Below, piece after piece: positions 6,320 through 14,020 of a DNA stretch of 20,100 bases. The translations under genes were made by a program, and so were the position numbers. A model generated the notes under the pieces. That model made no database searches. It saw only the letters and a list, made by a program, of their open reading frames with translations, and was not told the origin of the DNA. The DNA lies in assembly GCA_035938215.1 (NCBI GenBank), contig DASZHC010000195.1, positions 1 through 20,100 on the forward strand, read 5' to 3'. Numbering within the stretch: position 1 is the stretch's first letter; each line of letters begins with the position of its first letter. The DNA comes from DASZHC01 sp035938215. Its GTDB lineage: Bacteria; Verrucomicrobiota; Verrucomicrobiia; Chthoniobacterales; JAFAMB01.

Positions 6320-6330
6320 GTTAGCGAGCG

Positions 6331-7140
6331 ATGATGCTGCGATTTGCGAAGATGAATGGGGCCGGAAACGATTTCGTGGTTGTCGACAATCGGAACGAAC
6401 AGCTCAAGCTCTCGGCCCAACAGGTCAAGCTTTTGTGCGATCGCCATCGCGGCGTGGGAGCGGACGGAGTACTGCTCATCGAACCCGCCTCAGGCGAAGG
6501 GGATTTTCGAATGCGGTACTACAATAGCGATGGCGGGGAAGCCGAAATGTGCGCAAACGGCGCTCGATGTTTCGCCCGATTCGCGAGCAGGGTTTCAGGC
6601 GAGCGGGAAGAATTGCGATTCGAAACGCCTGCCGGGATGATCCGCGCGGAGCTTCGCGACGAAAACGTTAAGCTCGAGCTAAGCGAACCCAAAGACATGG
6701 TTCTGAATCGCACGCTGGAGATTGAAAAACGCAAACTCCCGGTCCACTCGATTAACACCGGGGTACCTCACGTCGTGGCGTTCGTAGACGATTTGGAAAC
6801 GACTCCTGTTCGGGATTGGGGCGCAAAGATTCGTTACCACGGAGCATTTCATCCCAAGGGAACAAATGCCAACTTTGTCAAGCAGGTCGAGCCTGGGAGG
6901 ATCGCAATCCGTACCTACGAAAGGGGTGTAGAAGATGAGACCTTGGCTTGCGGGACAGGAGTTGCCGCAAGCGCACTTATTTACAGCGCTTTGAATGATC
7001 TGGAATCGCCAATTCACGTTTTGGTGCGTGGCGGAGATTGGCTGGAGCTCGGCTTCCGAAAAACCGCCTCAGGGTTTGAAGAAGTGACCCTGGAGGGCCC
7101 GGTGGATTTCGTTTTCGAAGGTACAATTGATATAGGCTAG
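6331..7140 (+). CDS. dapF: Diaminopimelate epimerase
   Basis: Converts LL-2,6-diaminopimelate to the meso form, the direct precursor of lysine and of the peptidoglycan cross-linking residue, by a cofactor-free two-cysteine mechanism. The 269-aa length is typical. Catalytic cysteines are C74 in EMCANGAR and C207 in LACGTG. Other family segments are KMNGAGNDFVVVDN (7-20), GVGADGV (41-47), HPKGTNANFV (174-183) and RTYERGVEDET (194-204). Two ATG codons run in tandem at 6331 and 6334 and either could start. No Shine-Dalgarno precedes them and a -10-like box lies 11 nt upstream. It is first in the dapF-dapA-dapB-folK-panB run; dapA begins 60 bp after it ends. Confidence 0.96.
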   Translation: MMLRFAKMNGAGNDFVVVDNRNEQLKLSAQQVKLLCDRHRGVGADGVLLIEPASGEGDFRMRYYNSDGGEAEMCANGARCFARFASRVSGEREELRFETPAGMIRAELRDENVKLELSEPKDMVLNRTLEIEKRKLPVHSINTGVPHVVAFVDDLETTPVRDWGAKIRYHGAFHPKGTNANFVKQVEPGRIAIRTYERGVEDETLACGTGVAASALIYSALNDLESPIHVLVRGGDWLELGFRKTASGFEEVTLEGPVDFVFEGTIDIG

Positions 7141-7184
7141 TATCCTTGCAAAGCAAAACTCGCTGGTCTGAGGCGGGGCCTCGC

Positions 7185-7193
7185 TAATATATT
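7185..7193 (+). promoter_or_regulatory. Candidate internal -10 box before dapA
   Basis: TAATAT/TATATT overlap at 7185-7193, leaving 7-10 nt to the dapA ATG. The decamer CGCTAATATA recurs upstream of glgX (13938-13947). No good -35 box is seen, and no ribosome site precedes the ATG, so any transcript from here would be leaderless or nearly so. Confidence 0.35.
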
Positions 7194-7200
7194 TTGAGCC

Positions 7201-8076
7201 ATGTTTAAAGGCACTTACACCGCAATCGTTACACCGTTTAAAGAGGGTCGAATTGACGAAGATGGATTTCGGAAGTTAATCGATTTTCAAATCGCCAATG
7301 GCATCGATGGGATCGTGCCCGTCGGGACAACCGGCGAAGCTGCCACCCTTGATTACGACGAACATCTCAGGGTCATCGAGATCGCGGTCCAACAAGCAAA
7401 CGGCCGCTGCAGGATCGTTGCGGGCACCGGCTCGAATTCGACGAGGGAAGCTATCGAGCTCACGCAAAAAGCCGAGAAGCTTGGCATTGATGGCGCCCTC
7501 TTAGCGAGTCCGTATTATAACAAGCCCACGCAAGAGGGCGTGTACAGGCATTATCGTGCGATAGCCGAATCGACCTCTCTCAATTTGATGCTTTACAACG
7601 TACCGGGTCGTACCGCGGGTGAGATCGGCATAGAGACCTGCGCCCGTCTGGCAAGGGACTGCAAAACAATCGTGTCGATCAAGGAAGCCGGTGGTTCGAC
7701 GGAAAGAGTTTCGGCCCTCAGGAACGTTGTTCCTCCGGATTTCACCGTCCTATCCGGCGACGATGCTCAGACGTTGCCGTTTATGGCGGTTGGAGCGGTC
7801 GGAGTTGTCAGCGTGGCTTCGAATATCATCCCAAAGCCGATGGCAGAGCTCGTGAGCAATTTCCGGGAAGGACGTCCCACTGACTCCATGCGAATCCATT
7901 TACGCTATTTTCGGCTGTTCAAAGACCTTTTTATTGAATCGAATCCAATTCCAATCAAAACCGCCTTGCATTTGATGGGCATGATTGAGCCGGAATTCCG
8001 ACTTCCGCTCTGCGAAATGAGTGCTGCAAATCGCGAACAATTGAGTCGCACTCTCAGCGCGCTGAAACTTATATGA
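7201..8076 (+). CDS. dapA: 4-hydroxy-tetrahydrodipicolinate synthase
   Basis: Condenses pyruvate with aspartate semialdehyde, the committed step to diaminopimelate and lysine. A (beta/alpha)8 barrel of 291 aa, the usual length. The Schiff-base lysine is K161 in VSIKEAGG. The catalytic triad residues T43 and T44 (VGTTGEA) and Y132 (LYNVPGRT) are in place, as is R137, which binds the substrate carboxylate. Its TGA overlaps the dapB ATG (ATGA at 8073-8076), indicating translational coupling. Lysine feedback cannot be judged from the sequence alone. Related NAL-family aldolases differ at several of these sites, and the dapB neighbour supports DapA. Confidence 0.96.
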   Translation: MFKGTYTAIVTPFKEGRIDEDGFRKLIDFQIANGIDGIVPVGTTGEAATLDYDEHLRVIEIAVQQANGRCRIVAGTGSNSTREAIELTQKAEKLGIDGALLASPYYNKPTQEGVYRHYRAIAESTSLNLMLYNVPGRTAGEIGIETCARLARDCKTIVSIKEAGGSTERVSALRNVVPPDFTVLSGDDAQTLPFMAVGAVGVVSVASNIIPKPMAELVSNFREGRPTDSMRIHLRYFRLFKDLFIESNPIPIKTALHLMGMIEPEFRLPLCEMSAANREQLSRTLSALKLI

Positions 8077-8804
8077 TCCGACTGCATGTGCACGGAGCCG
8101 GCGGGCGACTTGGTCAGGCGATCGTCCGTGCGGCGACCGCATCGGCGGGCTTTCACGTGACCAAGTCAGGACGTTTTGATGATCTATCCGCGGCGGTTGC
8201 AGCCTGTGACGTGGCTATCGACGTCAGTCAGCCGCAAGGGTCGGTGGCGATCGCCACCTGCTGCGCCGCAGACGGCAAGCCGCTAGTGATAGGGACAACT
8301 GGACATGCAAATGATCAGCTTCAAAAATTGCGAGCTGCCGCCGCGTGGACTGCGATCCTAATTGCTCCAAATTTCAGTATCGGCGTCAATCTTTTATTCT
8401 GGCTGACCGAGAAAACCAATGGGGTGCTGGGACCGAACTTTGACGTCGAGATTCTCGAGCTTCACCATCGTTTGAAGAAGGACGCGCCAAGCGGTACGGC
8501 GAGGCGGTTGGCTGAGATTGTCGCGAGCGCGCGTGAGCTCGAGTATGACCGGAATGTTCGTCATGGACGCGAAGGCTATATGGGTGAGCGGGCACAAAGC
8601 GAAATCGGAATGCACGCGGTCCGCGGCGGCGATATCGTAGGTGAACATACCGTATTCTTTGCAGGGCTAGGTGAACGCATTGAACTCACCCATCGTGCGC
8701 TGAGCCGGGACAACTTCGCCCAAGGCGCTTTGAAGGCGGCGAATTGGCTCATTGGCAAGCATGCCGGATTGTATGATATGCAGGATGTACTGGGGTTAAA
8801 ATGA
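8073..8804 (+). CDS. dapB: 4-hydroxy-tetrahydrodipicolinate reductase
   Basis: NAD(P)H-dependent reduction of the DapA product to tetrahydrodipicolinate. The 243 aa are about 30 fewer than in E. coli, mostly in the nucleotide-binding half. The Rossmann glycine motif is HGAGGRLG (7-14), the cofactor segment is GTTGH (74-78), and the substrate motif ELHHRLKKDAPSGTA spans 129-143 with H131 and K135 in the catalytic positions. It overlaps dapA by 4 bp, and folK starts 6 bp after its stop. Start choice is fixed by the ATGA overlap. Confidence 0.95.
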   Translation: MIRLHVHGAGGRLGQAIVRAATASAGFHVTKSGRFDDLSAAVAACDVAIDVSQPQGSVAIATCCAADGKPLVIGTTGHANDQLQKLRAAAAWTAILIAPNFSIGVNLLFWLTEKTNGVLGPNFDVEILELHHRLKKDAPSGTARRLAEIVASARELEYDRNVRHGREGYMGERAQSEIGMHAVRGGDIVGEHTVFFAGLGERIELTHRALSRDNFAQGALKAANWLIGKHAGLYDMQDVLGLK

Positions 8805-8810
8805 ATTGAA

Positions 8811-9314
8811 ATGCGCTCGGCGATTGCGCTTGGCTCCAATATTGGAAAACGACTGGCAAACCTGCGGAAGGCCTACCAAAGGGTCTCTGCCCTGAACGAA
8901 ATTGGAGGCTTCGTTCGAAGTTCCTCCGTCTATGAAACAGGCCCCGTTGACTGTGAACCGGGAACGCCGGAGTACCTGAACGCGGTCATGGAAATCAGTT
9001 TTGACGGACCTCCGGTCGCCCTGCTGGATCATTTGGGGCAGATCGAAGTGGAAATGGGGCGCCTCTCGAAGAGACCGAGAAACTCTCCAAGGACAATCGA
9101 CCTGGACATTTTGTACGTGGGCAACCTGGTTCTGAACAGCCCGGAAATTACCATCCCGCATCCGAGACTCGCCGAGCGCCGATTTGTCCTGGCGCCACTG
9201 GCCGAAATCGCGCCCGACTTGATCCTGCCCGGACATTCGCGTTCCGTCCGCTCCCTTCTCGAAAAGTTGAACAATCAGGAAGAGGTCAGAAGGCTTCCCT
9301 GCCATCTCGCATGA
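8811..9314 (+). CDS. folK: 6-hydroxymethyl-7,8-dihydropterin pyrophosphokinase (HPPK)
   Basis: Transfers pyrophosphate from ATP to 6-hydroxymethyl-dihydropterin in folate synthesis. The 167-aa protein is single-domain with no DHNA or DHPS fusion. Family marks are ALGSNIG (6-12), the SSVYETGP segment (39-45), and the Mg-binding RTIDLDILY with D97 and D99 (E. coli D95 and D97), followed by the IPHPRLAERRFVLAPL block. It starts 6 bp after dapB. Its stop overlaps the panB start (ATGA at 9311-9314), so translation of the two is probably coupled. Confidence 0.95.
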   Translation: MRSAIALGSNIGKRLANLRKAYQRVSALNEIGGFVRSSSVYETGPVDCEPGTPEYLNAVMEISFDGPPVALLDHLGQIEVEMGRLSKRPRNSPRTIDLDILYVGNLVLNSPEITIPHPRLAERRFVLAPLAEIAPDLILPGHSRSVRSLLEKLNNQEEVRRLPCHLA

Positions 9315-10078
9315 TAAAAAAGGTCACAGCTGAGGCGATCCGCAATCGAAAAAACAGCCGGGATCGCATCGTGGCGCTGACTGCCTATGATTATCCGACA
9401 GCGAGAATTCTCGACGAAGGGGGAGTCGACCTGATCCTTGTCGGTGACTCGCTTGGAATGACGGTGCTCGGATACCCAGACACGACGCATGTTGTGCTCC
9501 AAGATATGGTTTATCACACCCGGGCGGCGGCTCGCGGGATCTCATCTGCCTTATTGGCCTCCGACCTCCCAATCCGAAGCTACGACAACGTCGACCAGGC
9601 TGTCGCCACTGCAAGAGCGCTGGTTGCCGCAGGGGCCAACGCAGTGAAGCTGGAGGGCGGGCAGTCCTGCTACAGGCAAATTCGGGCAATTACCGATCAG
9701 GGGATCCCTTTTATCGGCCGTATCGGAATGCTTCCGCAACATGTGCTGGAAGAGGGCGGTTACAGGGTTAAAGGACGCACGGCCGAAGAACGAGAATTCC
9801 TGCGCCAAGAAGCGCTGGCCGTTCAAGAAGGCGGAGCCTTTGCGCTTGTGCTGGAACTTGTTGAACCCACGATGGCGGCTGAAATCACTGAGTTGATCTC
9901 AATCCCAACAATTGGAATTGGATCCGGGAAGCATTGCGACGGGCAAATTTTGGTTTTTCACGATCTGGTCGGCTACTTTCCCTGGTTAAAGCCCAAGCAC
10001 GTGAAACCCGAAGCGGATTTAGCTTCGGCGGTACGGGATGCGGTTCGAGCCTTTATTCAACGGGTGCGGGCGGGGTAG
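9311..10078 (+). CDS. panB: 3-methyl-2-oxobutanoate hydroxymethyltransferase
   Basis: First committed step of pantothenate (and so CoA) synthesis: adds a one-carbon unit from methylene-tetrahydrofolate to 2-oxoisovalerate. The 255-aa protein is a Mg-dependent TIM barrel. Metal and catalytic residues line up with E. coli at an offset of one: D46 (VGDSLG), D85 (ASDLP), E115 (KLEGG) and general base E182 (LELVEP). The segment IGIGSGKHCDGQILVFHD is also typical. It overlaps folK by 4 bp and is last in the run. The pairing with folK makes sense because PanB consumes a folate cofactor. panC is not in the window. Confidence 0.96.
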   Translation: MIKKVTAEAIRNRKNSRDRIVALTAYDYPTARILDEGGVDLILVGDSLGMTVLGYPDTTHVVLQDMVYHTRAAARGISSALLASDLPIRSYDNVDQAVATARALVAAGANAVKLEGGQSCYRQIRAITDQGIPFIGRIGMLPQHVLEEGGYRVKGRTAEEREFLRQEALAVQEGGAFALVLELVEPTMAAEITELISIPTIGIGSGKHCDGQILVFHDLVGYFPWLKPKHVKPEADLASAVRDAVRAFIQRVRAG

Positions 10079-10164
10079 ACGGCTAAATCCTCCTCCGTCC
10101 TTCTCCGGGAGCTTGGAGATGCGGTCCTTCGCAGCCGTTGCCGGCAGCAGATCAACACCATTTC

Positions 10165-10189
10165 AGGGCGCCGACGGAGCGGACGCCCT
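10165..10189. terminator. Hairpin between convergent panB and recN
   Basis: AGGGCG (10165-10170) and CGCCCT (10184-10189) form a 6-bp GC stem in the 226-bp gap between two convergent genes. No T-run follows, so a role in termination is only suggested by position. Confidence 0.3.
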
Positions 10190-10304
10190 CGAGCTCCAGG
10201 GGGGGTCGCCCAGCAATGGCGTCCGTTCCCGTTAGCGATAACCGGCCTGTACAACGAAGCTCTTTTCTCCCGTTGCTTTGAAGATCAAAAACGCTCCAGT
10301 CATT

Positions 10305-11975
10305 TCAAACTTGTACCCTACCCTGCAACAAATCCTTGGCGTGCTCGACCGCTGACTTGGTTTTCCCTCCCAGCATCCGCGCCACCTCCTCGACTCGCTG
10401 GCTGCCGACAACCTCCGCCAGCGCTGTTCGCGTGCGCCCGCCGGTAATCTCTTTGCTTACGAAAAAATGATAGGTCGCAGCCGCCGCGACCTGAGGCATA
10501 TGGGTTATTGCAAGGACCTGCCGATTGATGCCTAAGGAACGCATCTTGGCACCGATCGAGTGCGCAATTTCTCCGCCAACATTCGCATCGATTTCGTCAA
10601 ACACCAGCAACCCCACCGAGTCCTGCTGAGCCAAAGCCGTCTTTATCGCCAGCATCAAACGCGAAATCTCGCCGCTCGAGGCGATCGCACGGAGAGGTTT
10701 GGCCGGTTCGCCAGGATTCGGAGCGAAAAGAAATTCGATTGTCTCAAACCCAAGGGGTCCGGCTTGCGTTCGGGCATTGATTTGAATTTCGAAGCCCGCT
10801 TGTTTGAACCCGAGGTCTTTAAGATGGGATCGGATAACGTGCGCAACCTTCGCCGCTGTCTTTGATCTCGCCTCGGACAGAACGCTTCCTTGAATTTCAA
10901 CTCGCCTCTGAGCCGCCTGCAATTTGGAGTCAATTTGAGCGAGCGCTTCATCCCGCCGGTTGAATCGCTCCACAAGCAGCGCCAGCTCCTTCGCCAATGC
11001 TATAAGTCCTTCTTCATCACGATTGTGTTTGCGCTGTAGAGCCTGAAGAAGATTCAGTCTTTCCTCTATCTTCTGAAGTGCTTCGGGATCAATTTCCACC
11101 CTGGTCTGATAGTCGATCAGGTTGCGTTCCAACTCCTCCAATTCGATGGTCGCCGTTTCATGAGAGCGCAGAAAATCGGACGTCAGTTCGTCCAGCCGAT
11201 TCAATTCACGCAATTGACGCGCGATGTCGGCCAACTGGCTTGTAACGGAGTCCTCGGCCTCCGAAAGCCGCCGCAAAATCGCTCCGGAAATCTCCAGGAG
11301 GCGACGCGCGTTTGAACCGATGCTGTGACGTGATTGAAGAGCCCGCAACTCGCCACTCTTCAGTTCCGCCGCTTCAAGCTCCTGCAGTTGATGTTCCCAG
11401 AGATGCAGATTTGCGTCTGATGTCTCGCGCAGTAACTCTGCGCGCTCTTCTCTAAGCTTGCCAAGCGTGCGGTACTCCTCTTGATAAGTCTCCAACAGCT
11501 TTGCAGCACCCGCGAACGCGTCGACCAAGGCCAGTTGATGTTCGGTAGACAGCAACGATTGATGATCGTGCGGCCCATGAAGGTCGACGAGGCCATCGCC
11601 GATCTGCTTCAGGACAGCCACAGTTGTCTGCGATCCATTGATGAATTGGCGATTGGCTCCAGAGCTGGAATAGATTCTTTTGAGAAGGAGCTGGCCATCC
11701 TCGCAGGGATCTATTCCCTGGTCTTCCAGAACCCGATTGATACCCGAGGCCTCATTAAGTTCGAACGCAGCCTCAACCGAGCATTGATCAGCACCGGTCC
11801 TAATCAGAGTTTTGTCCGCACGCTCGCCGAGCACCAATTTCAATGCACCGAGAATAACAGATTTCCCCGCGCCCGTTTCCCCTGTCACGACAGTGAAACC
11901 GGATTCCAAATCCCAGTCCAGGGACTCGACAAGAGCCAGGTTCCTGATTCGTAGCGATCGCAGCGTTGCGGGCAC
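10305..11975 (-). CDS. recN: DNA repair protein RecN
   Basis: SMC-like ATPase that acts at double-strand breaks during recombinational repair. The 556 aa match the usual RecN length. Walker A GETGAGKS is at 32-39, then a central coiled-coil region (about 150-370, rich in Glu, Leu and Arg), the ABC signature SSGEISRLML, Walker B LLVFDEID with D460 and E461, and a THMPQVAA switch segment. The start is GTG at 11975. Upstream on the minus strand TTGAAA, 17 nt and TACATA end 8 nt before the GTG, so the transcript may be leaderless. No clear LexA-type operator was recognised. It is divergent from the metallo-hydrolase gene, 40 bp away. Confidence 0.96.
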   Translation of the reverse strand: MPATLRSLRIRNLALVESLDWDLESGFTVVTGETGAGKSVILGALKLVLGERADKTLIRTGADQCSVEAAFELNEASGINRVLEDQGIDPCEDGQLLLKRIYSSSGANRQFINGSQTTVAVLKQIGDGLVDLHGPHDHQSLLSTEHQLALVDAFAGAAKLLETYQEEYRTLGKLREERAELLRETSDANLHLWEHQLQELEAAELKSGELRALQSRHSIGSNARRLLEISGAILRRLSEAEDSVTSQLADIARQLRELNRLDELTSDFLRSHETATIELEELERNLIDYQTRVEIDPEALQKIEERLNLLQALQRKHNRDEEGLIALAKELALLVERFNRRDEALAQIDSKLQAAQRRVEIQGSVLSEARSKTAAKVAHVIRSHLKDLGFKQAGFEIQINARTQAGPLGFETIEFLFAPNPGEPAKPLRAIASSGEISRLMLAIKTALAQQDSVGLLVFDEIDANVGGEIAHSIGAKMRSLGINRQVLAITHMPQVAAAATYHFFVSKEITGGRTRTALAEVVGSQRVEEVARMLGGKTKSAVEHAKDLLQGRVQV

Positions 11976-11983
11976 AGAGCGAT

Positions 11984-12012
11984 TATGTAAAGGTGCCGCG
12001 GTGTTTTTTCAA
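11984..12012 (-). promoter_or_regulatory. Candidate recN promoter
   Basis: On the minus strand TTGAAA (12007-12012), a 17-nt spacer, TACATA (11984-11989), then 8 nt to the recN GTG. Spacing is ideal for a sigma-70-type promoter, and the short distance suggests a leaderless mRNA. Confidence 0.45.
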
Positions 12013-12015
12013 TAG

Positions 12016-12792
12016 ATGCTAGCGATCACATTTTTGGGAACCGGGACATCCACGGGAGTGCCCGTGATCCGCTGCACATGCGATGTCTGCCGGTCCGAAG
12101 ATCCGCGGGACAAAAGGCTGCGGTCCTCTATCTACATGGAAGCAGACGACCGTTCCTGGGTCGTGGATACCGGCGCCGAATTCAGGATACAAGCGCTACG
12201 GGCGGACATTCAGAAGGTTGATGCCGTGCTCTATACGCACGCGCACGCGGATCACATCATGGGATTTGATGACCTTCGTCGTTTCAGTTCGCACAACAGC
12301 AGGGGCCTTCCCATTTATGCGTCACGTAAAACCATGCAGGATCTTTCACGCGTTTTTCGTTATGCCTTTTCCGGGGAAGCCCGTTTTCCAGGCTACATTC
12401 ATCCGGAACCGCATTTGATTGAGGGCCGTTTTCTACTTGGCCGGACCGAGGTTTGCCCGATTCCGGTCGAACATGGGCGCGAGCACGTTTTCGGGTTTCT
12501 ATTTCGTCAAAACGGTCGTGCACTGTCGGCGTATATAAGCGATTGCAAGACTGTGTCCTCCAAAGGGTTGGAAGAACTTCGCGGAGTTGAGACGCTCATA
12601 CTTGGAACACCGTGCCGCAGGCCTCATCCAACCCATATGAATCTTGCCGAGGGCATTGAACTTGCAAAAAATTTAAATCCGCGCCGGGCGTTCTTTACCC
12701 ACCTCAGTCATGATTTTGGTCATGCAGCGACTCAGCACGAGTTGCCGCCGAATAGATTCCTTGCCTATGACGGGCTGGTTCTAACGTTGTAG
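12016..12792 (+). CDS. Metallo-beta-lactamase-fold hydrolase, PhnP-like
   Basis: A 258-aa metal-dependent hydrolase of the MBL superfamily. The N-terminal strand ITFLGTGTSTGVP is followed by a Cys cluster C20, C22 and C25 (RCTCDVC), which in PhnP binds a structural zinc. The active-site motif is THAHADH (74-80; H75, H77, D79, H80). A second histidine region (VEHGREHVFGF) and an aspartate in YISDCKT follow, then THLSHDFGH near the C-terminus. PhnP cleaves 5-phosphoribosyl 1,2-cyclic phosphate in phosphonate breakdown, but no phn genes are nearby, so a broader cyclic-phosphate diesterase or RNase Z-like role is equally possible. Start ATG at 12016; no clear ribosome site. Divergent from recN. 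Confidence 0.88.
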   Translation: MLAITFLGTGTSTGVPVIRCTCDVCRSEDPRDKRLRSSIYMEADDRSWVVDTGAEFRIQALRADIQKVDAVLYTHAHADHIMGFDDLRRFSSHNSRGLPIYASRKTMQDLSRVFRYAFSGEARFPGYIHPEPHLIEGRFLLGRTEVCPIPVEHGREHVFGFLFRQNGRALSAYISDCKTVSSKGLEELRGVETLILGTPCRRPHPTHMNLAEGIELAKNLNPRRAFFTHLSHDFGHAATQHELPPNRFLAYDGLVLTL

Positions 12793-12878
12793 ACGGCAAA
12801 AATCACACCCGCTGTAAGAAGCGGTGCGCAGATTGCGGGTTAGAACGTCCTTAAACAGGCGCCTGCCGCCAGACGATC

Positions 12879-12937
12879 GGAGGGCGAGCCGCATTTCCAG
12901 GTCTTTCCTCGGCGGCTCAGCGGAGCTTCGCCCTACC
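12879..12937. repeat. Imperfect inverted repeat in convergent intergenic gap
   Basis: Left arm AGGGCGAGCCGC (12881-12892) and right arm GCGGAGCTTCGCCCT (12920-12934), followed by ACC. The GGTAGGG-type end is shared with the element at 5783-5863. It lies between the 3' ends of the MBL-fold gene and the GNAT gene. Confidence 0.45.
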
Positions 12938-12994
12938 GTGTGACATCTCCGCGACTTGCGATCGGTAGAGCCTAGACTGGCAACCCCACCTGTG

Positions 12995-13879
12995 CTAAAT
13001 GGTCAGACGCCATTCCAGTCTTCGGCACGCAAGTCGAAAACCGCTCTTTGAAAGCGCTCTCTGCATCGATCTGTTTCTTTGATCGACCTCGGCAAAAATA
13101 GTGAGATAGCCCGATCTATTGATCATCGGGAACAGCTGTTTGAGCAGGTAGGATGCGAGCCCTCGACCGCGAAAAGTGGGTACTGCCCCCATAAAACCAA
13201 TCGTCAGCTCTCCATAGTTCAGCACCGGGAGAATAAGCCCAACCTTCTTGTCGTCCGGACTGAGGGCTACGAGCCACCAGGAGGGGTCATGCGGCGCAAG
13301 TTCCATTGTCTCCAACGTTAATTTCGCGTCGGCGAAGCTTCCGATGGAATGTTGAAAATATTTTGTCTGCGAATCATCGCAGGACTCGGAAGTCTGCTCG
13401 ATCAGTGAAATGATTTCGGTTCGAGAAAACAGTCTTGCCTCTACGGTTCGATAGCCATTTACGGAGGAGATCACATGATCCGCAGACTCATAACAATGGA
13501 GTTCACGCCACTGACAAAACCCCAAATCCCGGATGCGTCCTTCCTCCGAAGAGTTTTCCGAGGCTGAATAGTAAAGCTCCCTTGCGTCGCATTCCTTCGC
13601 GCAATCGATGCCTAATTGGAGCAACCGGCTATCAATTGATCCGTTGGCTCTTTGGCCAGGCAATCGAATACATTCCAGCGGAATGCCGTAGCCGGGATGA
13701 GTCAGTAGCACAAGCGTTTGAACTACGACTCCCCGCCATAAACTGAGAATGATCCAGGAAGGTTTTGTGCAGGAAATATCCAACCAGGTGGAAAGACGTC
13801 GCCAGGCACTGGATCTCAGCTCCGACCGAAGCATCTGGAGATCGGAATGCCCGGCGAATCTGTAGATGAGCGAGTCCAA
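12995..13879 (-). CDS. GNAT-family acetyltransferase, probable two-domain
   Basis: A 294-aa protein whose C-terminal half is a GNAT fold. The acetyl-CoA motif A is GFMGAVPTFRGRGLASYLL (228-246, with R237-G-R-G240), and the motif B-like segment AEVDQRNRSMQRALSKSGF spans 263-281. The N-terminal half (about 1-130) ends in a segment (RELYYSAS...RIRDLGF) that resembles a degenerate second GNAT domain. The substrate is unknown. TTG at 13879 is the only usual start codon before an in-frame stop at 13919-13921. A strong AGGGAGG lies just at that stop, about 35 nt before the TTG, so the true start could be an unusual codon up to 9 codons upstream. Divergent from glgX. Confidence 0.75.
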   Translation of the reverse strand: MDSLIYRFAGHSDLQMLRSELRSSAWRRLSTWLDISCTKPSWIILSLWRGVVVQTLVLLTHPGYGIPLECIRLPGQRANGSIDSRLLQLGIDCAKECDARELYYSASENSSEEGRIRDLGFCQWRELHCYESADHVISSVNGYRTVEARLFSRTEIISLIEQTSESCDDSQTKYFQHSIGSFADAKLTLETMELAPHDPSWWLVALSPDDKKVGLILPVLNYGELTIGFMGAVPTFRGRGLASYLLKQLFPMINRSGYLTIFAEVDQRNRSMQRALSKSGFRLACRRLEWRLTI

Positions 13880-13937
13880 AGGTTCCGCAGCAGAAGATTC
13901 GATGATTAAACGGCCTCCCTAAAGCGAACAGACATTC

Positions 13938-13947
13938 CGCTAATATA
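13938..13947 (+). promoter_or_regulatory. Candidate -10 region of the debranching-enzyme gene
   Basis: CGCTAATATA at 13938-13947 is identical to the decamer just before dapA. TAATAT (13941-13946) would be the -10 box; no convincing -35 lies 17 nt upstream. The leader would be about 70 nt. Confidence 0.35.
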
Positions 13948-14020
13948 CTGGGGACCGGCAACAATCTTTTTCAGAGAATGTTTGTGCCATTGACCTTGTA
14001 ACCTTGGCCGTTTAGAGGTC

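Larger units (their letters stand above)
5598..6330. other. Gene-free, repeat-rich divergent intergenic region
   Basis: About 730 bases between the sulfite reductase leader and dapF. It holds the candidate cysI promoter, a CCAAC-AA-GTTGG palindrome near 5689-5700, an ATCTCCGAG element (5783-5863), a 16-bp direct repeat (6073-6088 and 6113-6128), a REP-like palindrome (6242-6275) and the dapF promoter. The open frames in this region have low-complexity translations that follow the repeats, and I see no credible gene. Confidence 0.6.

Noticed and set aside
5697..6527. Several plus-strand open frames of 60-100 codons between the sulfite reductase gene and dapF
   Set aside because: They cross palindromic repeats and the 16-bp direct repeat, have no family resemblance, and the last overlaps the real dapF start in another frame.
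11976..12015. SOS (LexA) box between recN and its divergent neighbour
   Set aside because: recN is SOS-controlled in many bacteria, but I see no clear dyad such as GAAC/GTTC in the 40-bp gap.
12016..12792. Calling the MBL-fold gene phnP outright
   Set aside because: The motifs fit PhnP, but no phosphonate genes are nearby and the MBL superfamily has many cyclic-phosphate and RNA-processing relatives.
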